64,000 nucleotides of DNA from Rutstroemia sp. NJR-2017a BVV2 (lineage: Eukaryota > Ascomycota > Leotiomycetes > Helotiales > Rutstroemiaceae). Where the stretch lies: contig NJPS01000033.1 in NCBI GenBank assembly GCA_002946415.1, positions 434,001-498,000 on the forward strand, written 5' to 3'. The notes under the pieces were generated by a model, which was not told where the DNA came from, searched no databases, and saw only the letters and a program-made list of their open reading frames with translations. Made by a program: the position numbers and the translations under genes. How positions within the stretch are numbered: position 1 is the first letter of the stretch; every line of letters begins with the position of its first letter. Of this stretch, positions 45,478-56,914 are shown piece after piece.

Positions 45478-48400
45478 CTACCACATCTCATCGTCTTCAG
45501 GACCTTCATCATGTGACGCTCTTCCATAATCGTAATATTCGTTGCCGTTTTGACTATATTGTTGGTTTTGATCATTGTAACCGCTCTCACTATTGTGCTG
45601 CCCAGTCCGAGACTGCGGCCGGTTATGACCCTGGCCGTGAGCGTCGTCGTCTTGATGGTCATAGTCATATATTTGGGAGTCGTCGATGTAATTGACCCCC
45701 TCGGTAGCGTGATTTGGATTTTGTGAGGATTCAGCATACTGCGTTATTCCCTAAAAGCAATCATTGATTAGACAAATACTAAGGAAAGTAGAATTACAAC
45801 TATCATACCTGGTGGTAATCGTATCGATATTGGTCCCCACCCTCTTGCTGCTGCTGTTGTTGCTGTTGCTGCAGCTTAAGTTGCTCCTGTTGTTCCCGAT
45901 ATTGCTGTTCTTGCTCTTTCTGCTTCCTCTCTGCTTCCAATTTCTTCTGCTGTGCAGATTGAGGTACTTGCATATGTGGATGCATTTGCTGCACCTTCGC
46001 CAAGTAAGAGTACATGAAATTACTGAGCAGAACCTGACTGTACAGTGCCCGTTTAGGATTTGCCAGCTTTATGTGCGCCATTCTATAGATAGCCCTCTCT
46101 TCCATTATAGAGAATCTAGTCCAATTGTAATCAATGTCTGGTTTCAATATACGATGAGGAGGGTCTGGCGAAAGAGTGCGAAGCGAGGTACCCTTTTTGC
46201 CCCCAGAGTCGCGGTCGGATTTCTTCTTTCCACCCCCAAATAGGGAAGAAAAAATGCCATCTTTTTCCTTCTTGTTCTCGCCTCCGGACTTACGAGAACT
46301 CTCCTTCTTCCGTTCATCTTGTAATTTATTCTCAAAGTTGTCCCGCTCAATCAAGAAGCTTTCGCGCCCTCTAGTGGTTGTTTCCATGGTAGATTGTAGT
46401 ACATCTAATCGCGCATTGTCATGCATTTTCTCGGAACTGGCTTTGGATTTGCTCTTATCATCCTTCTTCTTGTCCTTCTTCTCTTTCTCGTCGCTACCCT
46501 TAAACCAGCCCCAACTCGTCTTCCTAGTTCCGGAGCTCTCTTCTTCTCTGTCTTTCTTTCCCTTCTTCTCCGGCTTCCTATCGTCAATAGTTGAAATGAG
46601 AGTGGGCGCATCGTTTCTAGTGTTATTGACTTGAAGTTGGGATGATTGTTGCTGCAGATCGTTCATCGTTGCAACCCTGGGAAGGGATGCTCCGCCGGAA
46701 GATGCTTGACGGTCAAGCACTGGACGTTTGCTTGATCTAGCTGGAGGCTCGGGAGTGACTTGTGGAGTAGATTGCTTTTGCGCGGCAGGTGGAGGGGTTT
46801 GTGAAGATGTTCTTTCAGGATATTGGAAAGACTGCTTGGTTGTTGGTGAGTCGGATACTTCTGGTGGAGGTGGTGTCTCCACAATCTGCGGTACGGGTTG
46901 CTCTACATGAGTATTACTGATGCTTCTCGATTCCGCAGAATGAGAAGGCTGAGGGGAATGCTGGGTTGGTAATGATATTGGTTCAGCGGCTGGAACCGAA
47001 GGTGGGGATCGAGATCTCGTTGGCAGATTAGCAGCGAGATCCTCTGGGTTAGGAATAGGGGGGACTGGTGGTGGATCGTCTTGTTCAATGTTCTGCATGC
47101 GCCGGGTGCTTCTGTTTGGTCTAGAGAAGTTTTCCGTACTCGTAGGGGGCTCTGACTGGACTTTCGTCAAAGGATAGCCCACAGAAGGGCGACCATCAAT
47201 AGGGGAGGCTGTAGGTGACTCTTCCCCATCTGTTTCAGCTCGGATGGTACCGGCGCGTTTAGAGAAAGGTACCCGCTCCCCTTTCCTCAAGCTTCCTTTT
47301 CTGTATGTAGTGCGGGTAGACCTCCTTAAACCGATGCCTGGGGCCTGAGGCAGAATGGGTAAATCTTCAGCGAAAGGGACCTCTCCTCCTCCGTTTCCAG
47401 TATCAATGGTGAGCTTTTGCATGGCTTTTGATGGGTCTCTGACTAGCGCATCCAGTTCTTGTAGGTCGGCAATCCTCAATTCGGGTGCGTGGTGTGAAGA
47501 CAGCGATTTCTTCCTCTCCAACTGTTCTGCACCATCTTGGTAACCGACCGCACCTCTGCCACCGGAGTTATCGATTTGCCTGGATAGCATGGACTTCTTC
47601 CTTCGTAGCCCCATCCCAGATCCATTTTGATCGGGCCCGTTCACGGATAGCGAATTTTGATCTCCAGAGCGTCGCTTTATGGATTGAACCCGATTCTCTA
47701 GAAAGGTTTTGAACTCCATAGGGGCAAGCTCAGGATGCACCCTTGCAGGTACCCAAAAAAGCCGCGACGGGTCGTCTTCATCATCGTCACCAGTGGGAGC
47801 CACAGTAGGCATTAGTGATACACCTTGGAACGATGGAAGATCCGGATCGCTTGTATGGCCTACATCCATGGACATCCGCCGTAACGCTTGTAAGTTGCTC
47901 AACTCTTGTGCCACAGCAGCTGGATTGGATTCGTAGTCGATATCGTTTAGTGGGAATTCTGCATTCGCTGTACCTCCTGCATTAGGGTCGCGCAGGGACA
48001 AAGTCGGCGACAGGGCTCCATCCCCAAAAGAAGGACTTCTCGGACTCTGCATGATTGCTGGTGAGGTATGCGCCTTTTGCCCAGTATTTCCATTTGTTAA
48101 GAGTGGTGGTCTCGTTTTCGTATTATTATTATTTGAATCGTTGTAGGGACTTGTTGTTTCGATAGATTCAGTGGACGGGAGAAAGCTAAGAGGTCGTGAA
48201 TCGCGTCTGGAATATTCATCCTCCCCATACATGTCTCCGATGGCCTCTGTAACGTGGTGGTTGGTATCACTTATCGAAAGCTGAGCACCATGTCCGCGTC
48301 GACTCGCAAAACTCCCCCCGATCTCTCGGGGTCTCGACGAGGTCTATTAAGGAAGAGAAGAAGGTTAGCGGAATGAAACGAGACAGTCTTAATTAGAGCA

Positions 48401-48624
48401 AAACACATATGTAAAGCAGTAGTCTAGAAACTAGAAACTTGGCGGTTCTAGTGAAAAGGGTAACCAAAGTGCATTGGATGAACGGGCTCAGATGTTGACC
48501 ACGGCCACGGGCGAGATAGTTGGTTGGGCAAGTTGGGTTGGAAGTGGTTTTCTATGTCTGCCAAACTCTCACGACATCGCACGGAATAAAGCAACAGCTG
48601 CTGGTGTGTTTCGCATACCTTCAT
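45478..48624 (-). CDS. ZDS1: ZDS-family protein (Zds1 C-terminal domain)
   Basis: The main exon is 48343-45809 and the last exon is 45750-45478. The longest ATG-initiated frame starts at 48232, but the same frame is open back to an acceptor (TTCCTTAATAG) at 48344 and encodes a conserved-looking RRGHGAQLSISDTNHHVTEAI just before MYGEDE, with no Met inside. So the true start is in an upstream exon; a fitting candidate is ATG-AAG at 48624-48619 before a GTATGC donor, giving about 937 residues, though its intron (275 nt) is long. The centre is disordered with polar and Pro-rich tracts and Lys-rich stretches. The Zds_C domain is at about 730-795 (FSIMEERAIYRMAHIKLANP), then a Gln-rich segment and an Asp/Asn/Tyr-rich tail from the last exon. 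Yeast Zds1/Zds2 bind PP2A-Cdc55 and affect mitotic entry and polarity; the same role is inferred. Confidence 0.88.
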
Positions 48625-48865
48625 CGGGAGTTGTGAAGCGGATCTTCCAGAATTGTTCCCCTTGCTGCGATAGAAGAACTAGCACCGAGTGGAATCTCTG
48701 ACGGCACCGGCGATCTCATCTGGAGTTTCGGGACTGGGAGCTAAAAGCTTGGAGGGTTAAAGCGTCTGGTAAAAATACATTTGACGGGCGGATTGGATAC
48801 AATAAAGGGGACGACTATCAAAGATTTGAGTCTCCCGATCGCATATTGTTGTAATGTTTGTAACT

Positions 48866-48950
48866 TATGGTATGGAGTATAGTATGGTATAGAGTATAGT
48901 ATGGTACGGTTCGGGTTTGGTACGGTCTGGTATGGTATTGTATGGGTAGT
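48866..48950. repeat. TATGGTAT / AGTATAGTATGG low-complexity tract
   Basis: Variants of GGTAT, AGTATAGTATGGTA and GGTACGGT recur for about 85 bp; copies are imperfect. It lies in the upstream region of the ZDS gene. Confidence 0.75.
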
Positions 48951-50155
48951 ACTGAGCATGTAGGATGAGGGAATTGGGGAATATCTGGGTTAAATGGAAG
49001 GATCCCAATTAATCCAGCGTTGTGCAATTGGATGGATGGATGGGAATTTTGAGCGTTGCATCCACCCATCTGACTTGTTAGGTTCAGTTGGTCATGCCTA
49101 TTGGTAACTTTAAAGCATGATCTGAAAGCGCCATTATAAAGTTGGCATTTTCTTAGCGAAAAGAACTTCGAGAAGAAAAGTCCGTTGGATATACATCGTG
49201 ACGACGATGATGATGATGATATGATTTGATAATATGACCTTGGATTTATAAAACAACACTTTCGGCAGCAGACAACAAATGGTTTACGGATGCCCAGTGC
49301 ACCTTCTACAAATTATGCAGATAAGACACCTTCGAGTACAGTACAGACAGTACCTGCAGCCGGTAGTGTACGGCGGCGGCCCAGGTTGGTGGATACGATC
49401 CCAAATATCAATATCCACGAGTACGAGTCCGAGTTTGAGTTCGAATTCGTCTATTGATCTCTATCATTTGATCCCCTTGATCATCTAGGTGAACTAAACT
49501 TCTACACGAGTAGGAGGTTTTACATTTGATTCAGCCTACTCAACCGTAACGAAGTACCGTCGCTTCCCAACACCCCTATGTATACCAAGTACAGGGCAAT
49601 CACTACAGTAAAATTGTACTCACAATCATCAAACAGGACTGGTGAGGTTTTACCTTTCCTCAGCTGTGATTCATGCGGAGTATATCATCATCAGCTGGTC
49701 CCAGCTATGATTTTCTACCTTATATCACTGGCCGTTGTCCCGACACTTGTGCAACCACAAGGCTTTTGATTAGTATCTTACTGTATTCCCCTTTTCGGTG
49801 TCAACCTTGCTTCGGCTTCCTTTATGGCAATGGGTGTCGTCAAGGTTGCCATCAGCGCTTAACCGTCATCAATCACAGCCGTGCCAACGTCCTTAACCAT
49901 CCTTTCCGTGCTTATGCGGCGCTGTTGATCGAAGGAAAAGGGGCACTATGCGGCTCGGCCGGTTCGATGCATTTCTCACAATATAATGCATGGTAAGATG
50001 CTCTAAGAAAGCATAGAAGAAGAAACCTGAGCTCTAGAATATCTATATGTTTATTTAACTTAATGGCGAGCATGGTGAGCTCCACTGCGTGATCACTTTT
50101 ATACACCACAAAGTTGTTGCGCGGGGTACGAAGTACTGATGGCGGAACAAGAAAA

Positions 50156-50182
50156 GATCAGAGAGATCAGAGAGATCAGAAG
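50156..50182. repeat. Three copies of GATCAGAGA
   Basis: A 9-bp unit repeats three times, with the last copy changed at the end (GATCAGAAG). Confidence 0.85.
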
Positions 50183-50524
50183 TTCCTATTAAGGTTGCTA
50201 TTTATAGCTTTTCGCATCGTGTGCCCATGTATGTATGTACTTGCCACAAGTTCTTTTTGCGGTGATTCATATCTTCTAGATCTCTTCGTCTCCGAGAATG
50301 ACGATATATAACTACGAGGCATCGATACTGCTGCTGTCAAACTTTAGCATTAAGTAGTAGGTAAGCAGTCATCATAGAAACAAGCAACAAGAGAAAGTGC
50401 CAACGGCGGAATATTTGTTCTAGCGCCCTTTAACATCAGTCCAGCCACAGTCAAAGGCGTCAAGGCGCAATTGGAATATAGCAATACATTTTGCTGTAAC
50501 TCCCACCCTATCGCTGTGACCCGA

Positions 50525-50571
50525 CCACGTATTCACAATGAGGGTCTCTTGTTACAGCTACGAATACGTGG
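50525..50571. repeat. Perfect 10-bp inverted repeat with 27-bp spacer
   Basis: CCACGTATTC at 50525-50534 pairs with GAATACGTGG at 50562-50571. It lies about 700 bp upstream of the GH78 start and could be a paired binding site. Confidence 0.6.
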
Positions 50572-50718
50572 AGTCTAGCAAGAACAAACAGCACCCCAAG
50601 TTACTGTGGAAGTAGGGAATATGGAGAGTATTCTGAATCGTACATGTATTCATTCGTCAAGGACGAGATACCACCTCGGCACGCTTGGTCCCTTGTGCAC
50701 GCACGGTACACGGGGATT

Positions 50719-50742
50719 ACTTAGACTGGGCAGAGTCTAAGT
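50719..50742. repeat. Perfect 9-bp inverted repeat, 6-bp loop
   Basis: ACTTAGACT and AGTCTAAGT flank GGGCAG. This is a short stem-loop or a palindromic site about 500 bp upstream of the GH78 gene. Confidence 0.6.
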
Positions 50743-51238
50743 ACTGTAGGTTGAGTTCTGACTTTGCTTCTCCTCGTTCTACAAAGGAGCGCCATCATGC
50801 CATTAGTTATCCCCTCACCACAAGGGTAGTTTCTTCATTGCTTATTGTTTGCTACTCCATCACGATGAATAGCGGAGAATCTTGCTGTAACCTTACCAAG
50901 AACACCAAGAATACCAAGTATAATAGGCAAGTGCTTTGGAAGAGGGAGAGAAGGAAAAAGTACCTGACGTACCTAACAGGCGGTGCAATTAATCCACTAC
51001 CCCACAAATACAGCGATTCCCCGCATCCTCGCCATTACGATCTGCACAAGTCCGCACCTCCATATTCAACCGCTTCGGAAAAACTTCATTTCGGTATATC
51101 CATTGACCGAACTGTCGAGGGTCATAGATTTCTGTACATTTACTCAAAATCATTCAAAATGCTTCAATTTCCCTCTTGGCGATGGCAGAAACAACGTCCC
51201 TCTCAAAGCTCCCCCAACTTCTTCTTTAGTCCTCACTC

Positions 51239-53391
51239 ATGGCTTTGGTTAATTCTTTGACCAAGTTTATCATCATTACTATTTTCTTAAACCTAGTGTC
51301 TGCTCAAGCATGCTGGAAGAATACAACATGCAGTGGCCCAACTGATACAGCTTGGCCAGGACCATGGGAAGCGAATATCTATGCACCATCCTCAAGAAAA
51401 GTACCTCCGAAGAATGTCCTTTCTGCACAAACTGGAAACATCCTGTTCAACTATTCGGGTTCCATTGGGTTATCTGGCAATGGTTCAAAATATGTACTCG
51501 ACTATGGAAAAGAAGTCGGTGGGCTCGTGACCTTTAAGTTCACCTCGACTGGACCAGGAGCTATCGGCCTAGCTTTCACAGAGGCCAAAAACTATATTGG
51601 AGAATGGTCAGACTCATCCAACGGCGGTTTCAAAGGTCCTGATGGCGCAATTTACGCCAATTTCAGCTCAGCTGGCACGAGCACCTACACTATGCCAGAC
51701 GCTCAACTTCGTGGAGGGTTCAGGTATCTAACGCTGTTCCTAATCACCAACGGTACGACGAGCGTCAACGTGAGCGATATAATCCTTGATATAGGGTTCC
51801 AGCCAACGTGGTCGAACTTGAGAGCATATCAAGGCTACTTTCATTGCAATGATGAGATGCTTAATAAGATCTGGTATAGCGGTGCTTACACGCTTCAAAC
51901 AAACGCTGTCCCTCCGAATACAGGCCGGCAAATTCCTACAGTCAAAATCGGCTGGGCAAACAATGCTACCATGAGCCCTGGTGACACTGTTATTACTGAT
52001 GGCGCCAAGCGAGATCGTGCAGTTTGGCCTGGAGACATGGGCATTGCAGTCCCATCCACCTTCGTTAGCGTTGGAGATGACCTGGATAGTGTTAAGAATG
52101 CACTTCAGGTCATGTATAACTATCAGGTAACTTTGCCCATTCCATGTTCCAGAGCCATATACTTATCAGGTTACAGAACAGTGCCACTGGCGCCTTCCCA
52201 GAGGCTGGCCCTCCTCTGCTTCAGTTAGGTTCAGACACGTACCACATGTGGACGATGATTGGAACATATAATTATGTTCTTTACACTAATGATACATCAT
52301 TCCTCATACAAAATTGGGCGAAGTATCTCAAGGCAATGGACTACGTCTATGGGAAAGTCAGTGCTCCTGGCCTTCTTGAGGTTACTGGCATCCGTGACTG
52401 GGCACGTTGGCAGCAAGGTTATAACAATAGTGAAGCACAAATGATGTATGTTCTGGCAACCTTTTTTATTGAAATATGACTAACTTGTAGCAGCCTCTAC
52501 CGCACGCTTCTTACGGGAGCTGACCTGGCATCATGGGCTGGAGACACCACAAACCTGACTGCCACGTGGACTAGTCGTGCTGCAGCTCTCAAGACTGCCG
52601 TCAACACTTATTGTTTCGATCCATCTTATGGGGCATTCAAGGACAATGCTACAGCAACAACCCTTCACCCCCAAGATGCAAACAGTATGGCGATTTTGTT
52701 CGGTGTTGTTGACTCAAACTCCTCTACGGCTCAAAATATATCTACCAATCTTCTGAAGAACTGGACACCAATCGGAGCCGTCGCACCCGAGCTCCCAGAA
52801 AATATATCACCATTTATATCGTCCTTTGAAATCCAAGCTCATCTCACTATCGGACAAACTGCCAGAGCTCTCGAACTCATACGTCGAAGCTGGGGATGGT
52901 ACCTCAATAATCCCAACGGAACTGAAAGCACTGTCATAGAAGGGTATCTCCAGAATGCTACATTTGCCTATCGATCAAGCAGAGGGTACATGTATGACAC
53001 TTCATACGTCTCTCATGCCCATGGCTGGAGTTCCGGCCCCACATCCGCCCTCACAGAATACGTTTTGGGACTCAGCGTAACAAGCCGCATCGGAGCAACG
53101 TGGAAGTTGGCACCACAATTCGGAGATCTCACGAATGCGGAAGGTGGGTTCGTGACGAAATTGGGCAAATTCCAAGCGAGCTGGAAATTGGCATCCAAAG
53201 GTTATACTCTCAACTACACGGTACCGGCCGGTACTACTGGCCAAGTTATTGTGCCAGTTGTGACAGCTGGGGTCATCCCAAGTATAAAGTTGGATGGGAA
53301 GGATCTGCACGGGAAGAGTGATCTGCAGATCAAAAACGGCGGAGTTGCCTTCGCAGCGACTGGTGGGAAACATACCATTGTTGTGAGCTGA
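51239..53391 (+). CDS. Secreted GH78 alpha-L-rhamnosidase-like enzyme
   Basis: Exons 51239-52126, 52177-52445 and 52491-53391 give 685 residues; the introns are 50 and 45 nt. The protein begins with a signal peptide (hydrophobic core FIIITIFLNLVSA, probable cleavage near residue 22), and has many N-glycosylation sequons, so it is secreted. The N-terminal half is a beta-sandwich region (KYVLDYGKEVGGLVTF), and from about residue 215 there is an (alpha/alpha)6-barrel region (GYFHCNDEMLNKIWYSGAYTL, RDRAVWPGDMGI, GLLEVTGIRDWARW). This segment order is typical of fungal GH78 enzymes; the acidic residues in RDRAVWPGDMG and TGIRDWAR lie where catalytic acids are expected. A Greek-key C-terminal domain follows (WKLAPQFGDL). 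It would release L-rhamnose from plant glycosides or pectin (rhamnogalacturonan); the exact substrate is not predictable. The long upstream region suggests regulated expression. Confidence 0.9.
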
Positions 53392-54315
53392 AGTGGGAGG
53401 AGTTGGACGACAAGATTAGTGAAGCATTAGTGAAGCATTCGGGAAACCATCATGTAGTAAACTTTGTACAAAGAAAATCGCCGTTAATCAGACCTTGGTA
53501 AACAAAATAGATAGTTTGGCTAAATGGCTAACACGATGCCAATACGTGTATTCAAATATCGGAAATGCGTATGTCCATATCAGGGACCTCTTTCAATTTA
53601 AAATCTTCGTTCTAGAATGATAAGGTTTAACATTAAATTGGAGCTATGGATCGATCTCAGAGTGGTGGCAGTGCATCAATGCCAATTAATCTATCTTTTC
53701 TCCGATTCTCTCATCCACGAGTCCACGACATCAGAATGTTGAGTGATCTGCTCGCTGGGATAGCTCGTTATGCCAAAAGCAAAAATGTGCTTTCACTTGC
53801 AGGATATCTATCTTCTCTTCTGTGACGCGGGGATAATGACGTCAAGTACAAAAACTAATGTTCAACCAGTTTCATTGATTCTTTGAAAGGGGGCCATTAG
53901 AGGCTAAGAAGGACCCTTAGAAATGCTTAAAACCTCTTGCCAAGTCGCAACATGAGAAAAGAACAACTTCATTGAAAGGCTCATCTTCATTCATACACTC
54001 GAATACTCGTATACCGAATCTTCCGTTGACATCTGCAAATCTCGCCGAATACGCATTCTCATCAATTTGACGCAACCCTCCACGAACCCTGACCCCACTG
54101 TGCATCCCAAACCAGGGATTACAAGATTACCGATAACCACAGGGATTGATATCTATCCCCACATTTTGTGCCAGGTAGGTCACTTTTCGAGGGTGCTGGC
54201 GCTTTGCAGCACTTTGCTATGTAATTTGAGCGAACATTTATATTTATTTGCATTCTGGTTATGCTATTTGTCCTGTCGCGGGAAAAAGTTTTTGGATCAC
54301 TCGATCGCTGACAAG
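53392..54315. other. Intergenic region
   Basis: The 3' flank of the GH78 gene and promoter and leader of the SLM1-like gene. No gene was seen. Confidence 0.45.
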
Positions 54316-55984
54316 ATGAATCGCAGCAAGTCTCTATACGCAAACATGTCTGGACAGGTCGCTACTGCCCCTGGATCGCATCCGGTTGATATGCCACTAC
54401 GCCAGGCTTCTACTAACAGCGCAATGACCGACGATGGCGAGGCGGTTCCAACTGAGAATCCTAAGGATGTGAGTTATACTGCTCCCCAGAGCTCTTATCA
54501 TGGAATGGGAAAATGGGACGACCAAACACTTGTTCAGGGGCTAATCGTTCGATTTTGCGCTTTCGCAGACTTCCGAATTGTTGGCGGAACGATTGAGAGC
54601 TTGGAAACATGCAGTCGCATATCTCGAGGATTACATTGGCGCGACTGAAAAGATCCAGAAGGCACAGTCGAAAGAATATGAGAAGGTTCTCAAGACTATC
54701 CAAAACCCTCTACGGGAGGGGCACCACTTTCAACAAGAACTGGGGGGAATGGCTGGGCTCTTCGAGAATATGAGAACAAATACACAGGTATGGTGTTGGT
54801 GAATGAAACGATATGGTGAGCACCTTTCTGATCCTTCATAGGGCCTGATCAACTCCCATCTCGAAACCGAAAACAACCTGAAGGGCCAGGTCCTGCCCAT
54901 TCTCGACCGTTTACACAAGGAAATTAAGCACAAGTCGAAGGAACTATTGTCAGGTGCTGCAAAAGGTGCAAAGGAAGTTGACAAGGCTAGAAACACAACC
55001 CAGAAGCACATCGAGCTTCTTGGATCGCAAACCGCAAACTATCAATCTCACGGAGCTTCCATGAAGTCGCATGAGGATCCATACGTTGTGCAAAGAGGTG
55101 TTCTCCATCGGTTACACAAGCAAGTTCTAGAAGAGAACAACAACCGCCACGACCTTCTCAGCGTGCAAAACAACTTCGCCCAATTCGAAGGCCACATCAT
55201 CGAAGTCCTCCAACAAACCATGATGACCTTCCACCAATTCATCCACGCGCAATCGCAACGCGAACAAGCCCTCTTCGAAGACATGCTCGGCACCGCGCAA
55301 GCCATTCCCACCAACCTCGAATGGGAAGGCTTCGTGCACCGCAACCAAGCCCTGCTCATCGACCCCAACGCCGGCGACCGCTCCGTCGACTCCATCACCT
55401 TCCCCAACCAAAACCACGCCAGCACGCAAGCCCTCATCGAAGGCAGCCTCGAGCGCAAATCCCGCAACAAACTCAGCTTCAGCGGCTACACCACCGGCTA
55501 CTACGTCGTGACGCCTTCGAAATTCCTCCACGAGTTCAAAGACAGCGACAACATCCGCAAAGACCCCGTCCCCGAGCTGTCCATCTACCTCCCCGACGCA
55601 ACCATCGGCTCCACCAACGGCGAGAAGTTCAACGTCAAGGGGAAAGATGTCTCCAAGGGCATCGGTAGTAAATTATCCGGCACCTCTGAGATCGCATTCA
55701 AGGCCCATTCTGCTGCCGATGCGAATAAATGGTATGAAGTTATCCGCGCCGCGGCGGGTAATGGACCAACTGAGGCGTATAGTAGCGGGCCAACCAGTCC
55801 CGTCGAGAGTAATCAGGGCTCGATGAGCTTGCCGCCGCCGATTCAGACGCAGATGCAGGGGCAGACGACGGGGCAGACTGTCGGTACGGTCACGGGCAAG
55901 GAGGCGGTGGCTAGTCCCGTGGCGGCGACGCCCACGGGGACGAATGCCGCGGATTTTGCGCCGATGCCGGAGAAGACTGCTTGA
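54316..55984 (+). CDS. SLM1: SLM1-like protein (F-BAR-like plus PH domain)
   Basis: Exons 54316-54468, 54569-54787 and 54842-55984 give 504 residues, all joins in phase 0. I chose the ATG of MNRSKSLYANMSG, as the frame upstream is unlikely leader. Residues about 55-290 form a helical BAR/F-BAR-like region (ERLRAWKHAVAYLEDYIGA, then GLINSHLETENNLKGQVLPIL). The PH domain covers about 318-430 (IEGSLERKSRNKLSFSGYTTGYYVVTP, ending SAADANKWYEVIRAAA). The tail is Ser/Pro/Gln/Thr-rich. In yeast Slm1/Slm2 bind PI(4,5)P2 at the plasma membrane, associate with eisosomes and hand TORC2 its substrate Ypk1; the same role is inferred. Codons from about 55130 to 55640 are almost all C-ending, then change to G-ending for the rest of the exon. 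Confidence 0.92.
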
Positions 55985-56533
55985 AGTGATGATGGTGGTT
56001 GGTATGTAGCCAGCGAATAACAAGGGCTGGGAAAAGTGATGCGTTTTTGTGTTACGGGCGATTTATGGTCATTTATTGAGCGGTTGGTTGGTTGGTTTGG
56101 GGTAGTGTGGTGGTAATACGGATGATGACGGAAGAAATGCATGTTATTACAGTAGTCAGCGTAATATCTAATTGCTATGTGGAATTCTACTTTTATTACT
56201 GTTCGTTGCAGTTATAGTTGTATTTCTGGTGTGATGACGGATTGGATGGGTAGATGGTGCTTGATGTCTTAGGGGTAATGTATATATGTGTGTATGAGAT
56301 AAATATTCAAGTTCATATTTGAAGGTATCAAAAGTGTATCCCGTTTTGTTTTTCAAATACTGGCTTGTTCTTCTCCTATTTACCTGCTTACACCCCTTCT
56401 AGGATTGGATTGGAATGGATGGGATTGAAACGGACTACTATATCAATGCCATCTCCGTCCTGCCTGTCGACTGGTTTACAATTGGGGGAAGGGGATGAAG
56501 TGTGTTTGCAGGTAGCATAGGATAGGATCGGCG
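55985..56533. other. 3' flank of the SLM1-like gene
   Basis: AT-rich spacer with GGTTGGTTGG near 56081 and no open frame of note. Confidence 0.4.
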
Positions 56534-56914
56534 CTATTGAGGAATCGAGAGATGGAAATGCTTCACTTCTTGGTTGCGGGAGAGTGGAGATGAATGAGGA
56601 TATGTTGTGTCGAGTGAGCGAAATTCTTCTTCCAAGTGGACGTATTGTATTGTAGTGTCTGCACTCGCTTCGGTCGGAAGAGCTGAGGGTGGAGGTTTGG
56701 GTGATGGGGTGGGATGGGATGGTTTCTGTTGGTTTGGCTTGGTTCGGTTTGGTGAGTTGTGAAGGGGAAGGGGAGATAAGAGGTGGATTATATTGAGTAT
56801 GGCTCGCTGTCGTGCCGGAGAGTAGAGGGTAGTAGGGTTGGTGAGCTGGGCGTTAAGGGAGGGCGGATTGGTGAGGGTTTTTGACGACTGCGAAACAGTG
56901 CTGAGACTTGTCAT
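56534..56914 (-). CDS. Possible small Pro/Ser-rich protein
   Basis: A 126-codon open frame starting at an ATG (MTSLSTVSQSSKTL). The first half has many C-ending codons, like neighbouring genes on their coding strands, and reads as a low-complexity Ser/Thr/Asn/Pro protein with one helix-like piece (ARQRAILNIIHLLSPLPL) and an acidic patch (YVHLEEEFRSL). There is no recognised domain. It could be a lineage-specific gene, part of a longer spliced gene, or chance, since its complementary strand is G-rich. Confidence 0.35.
   Translation of the reverse strand: MTSLSTVSQSSKTLTNPPSLNAQLTNPTTLYSPARQRAILNIIHLLSPLPLHNSPNRTKPNQQKPSHPTPSPKPPPSALPTEASADTTIQYVHLEEEFRSLDTTYPHSSPLSRNQEVKHFHLSIPQ

Larger units (their letters stand above)
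48625..51238. other. Divergent intergenic region between ZDS and GH78 genes
   Basis: About 2.6 kb without a supported gene. It holds a TATGGTAT-rich tract, a three-copy 9-bp repeat and two perfect inverted repeats, listed separately. The end is the GH78 promoter and leader. Confidence 0.4.

Noticed and set aside
55048..55531. Minus-strand open frames of 134-140 codons
   Set aside because: Created by the C-ending codons of the SLM1-like exon on the opposite strand.
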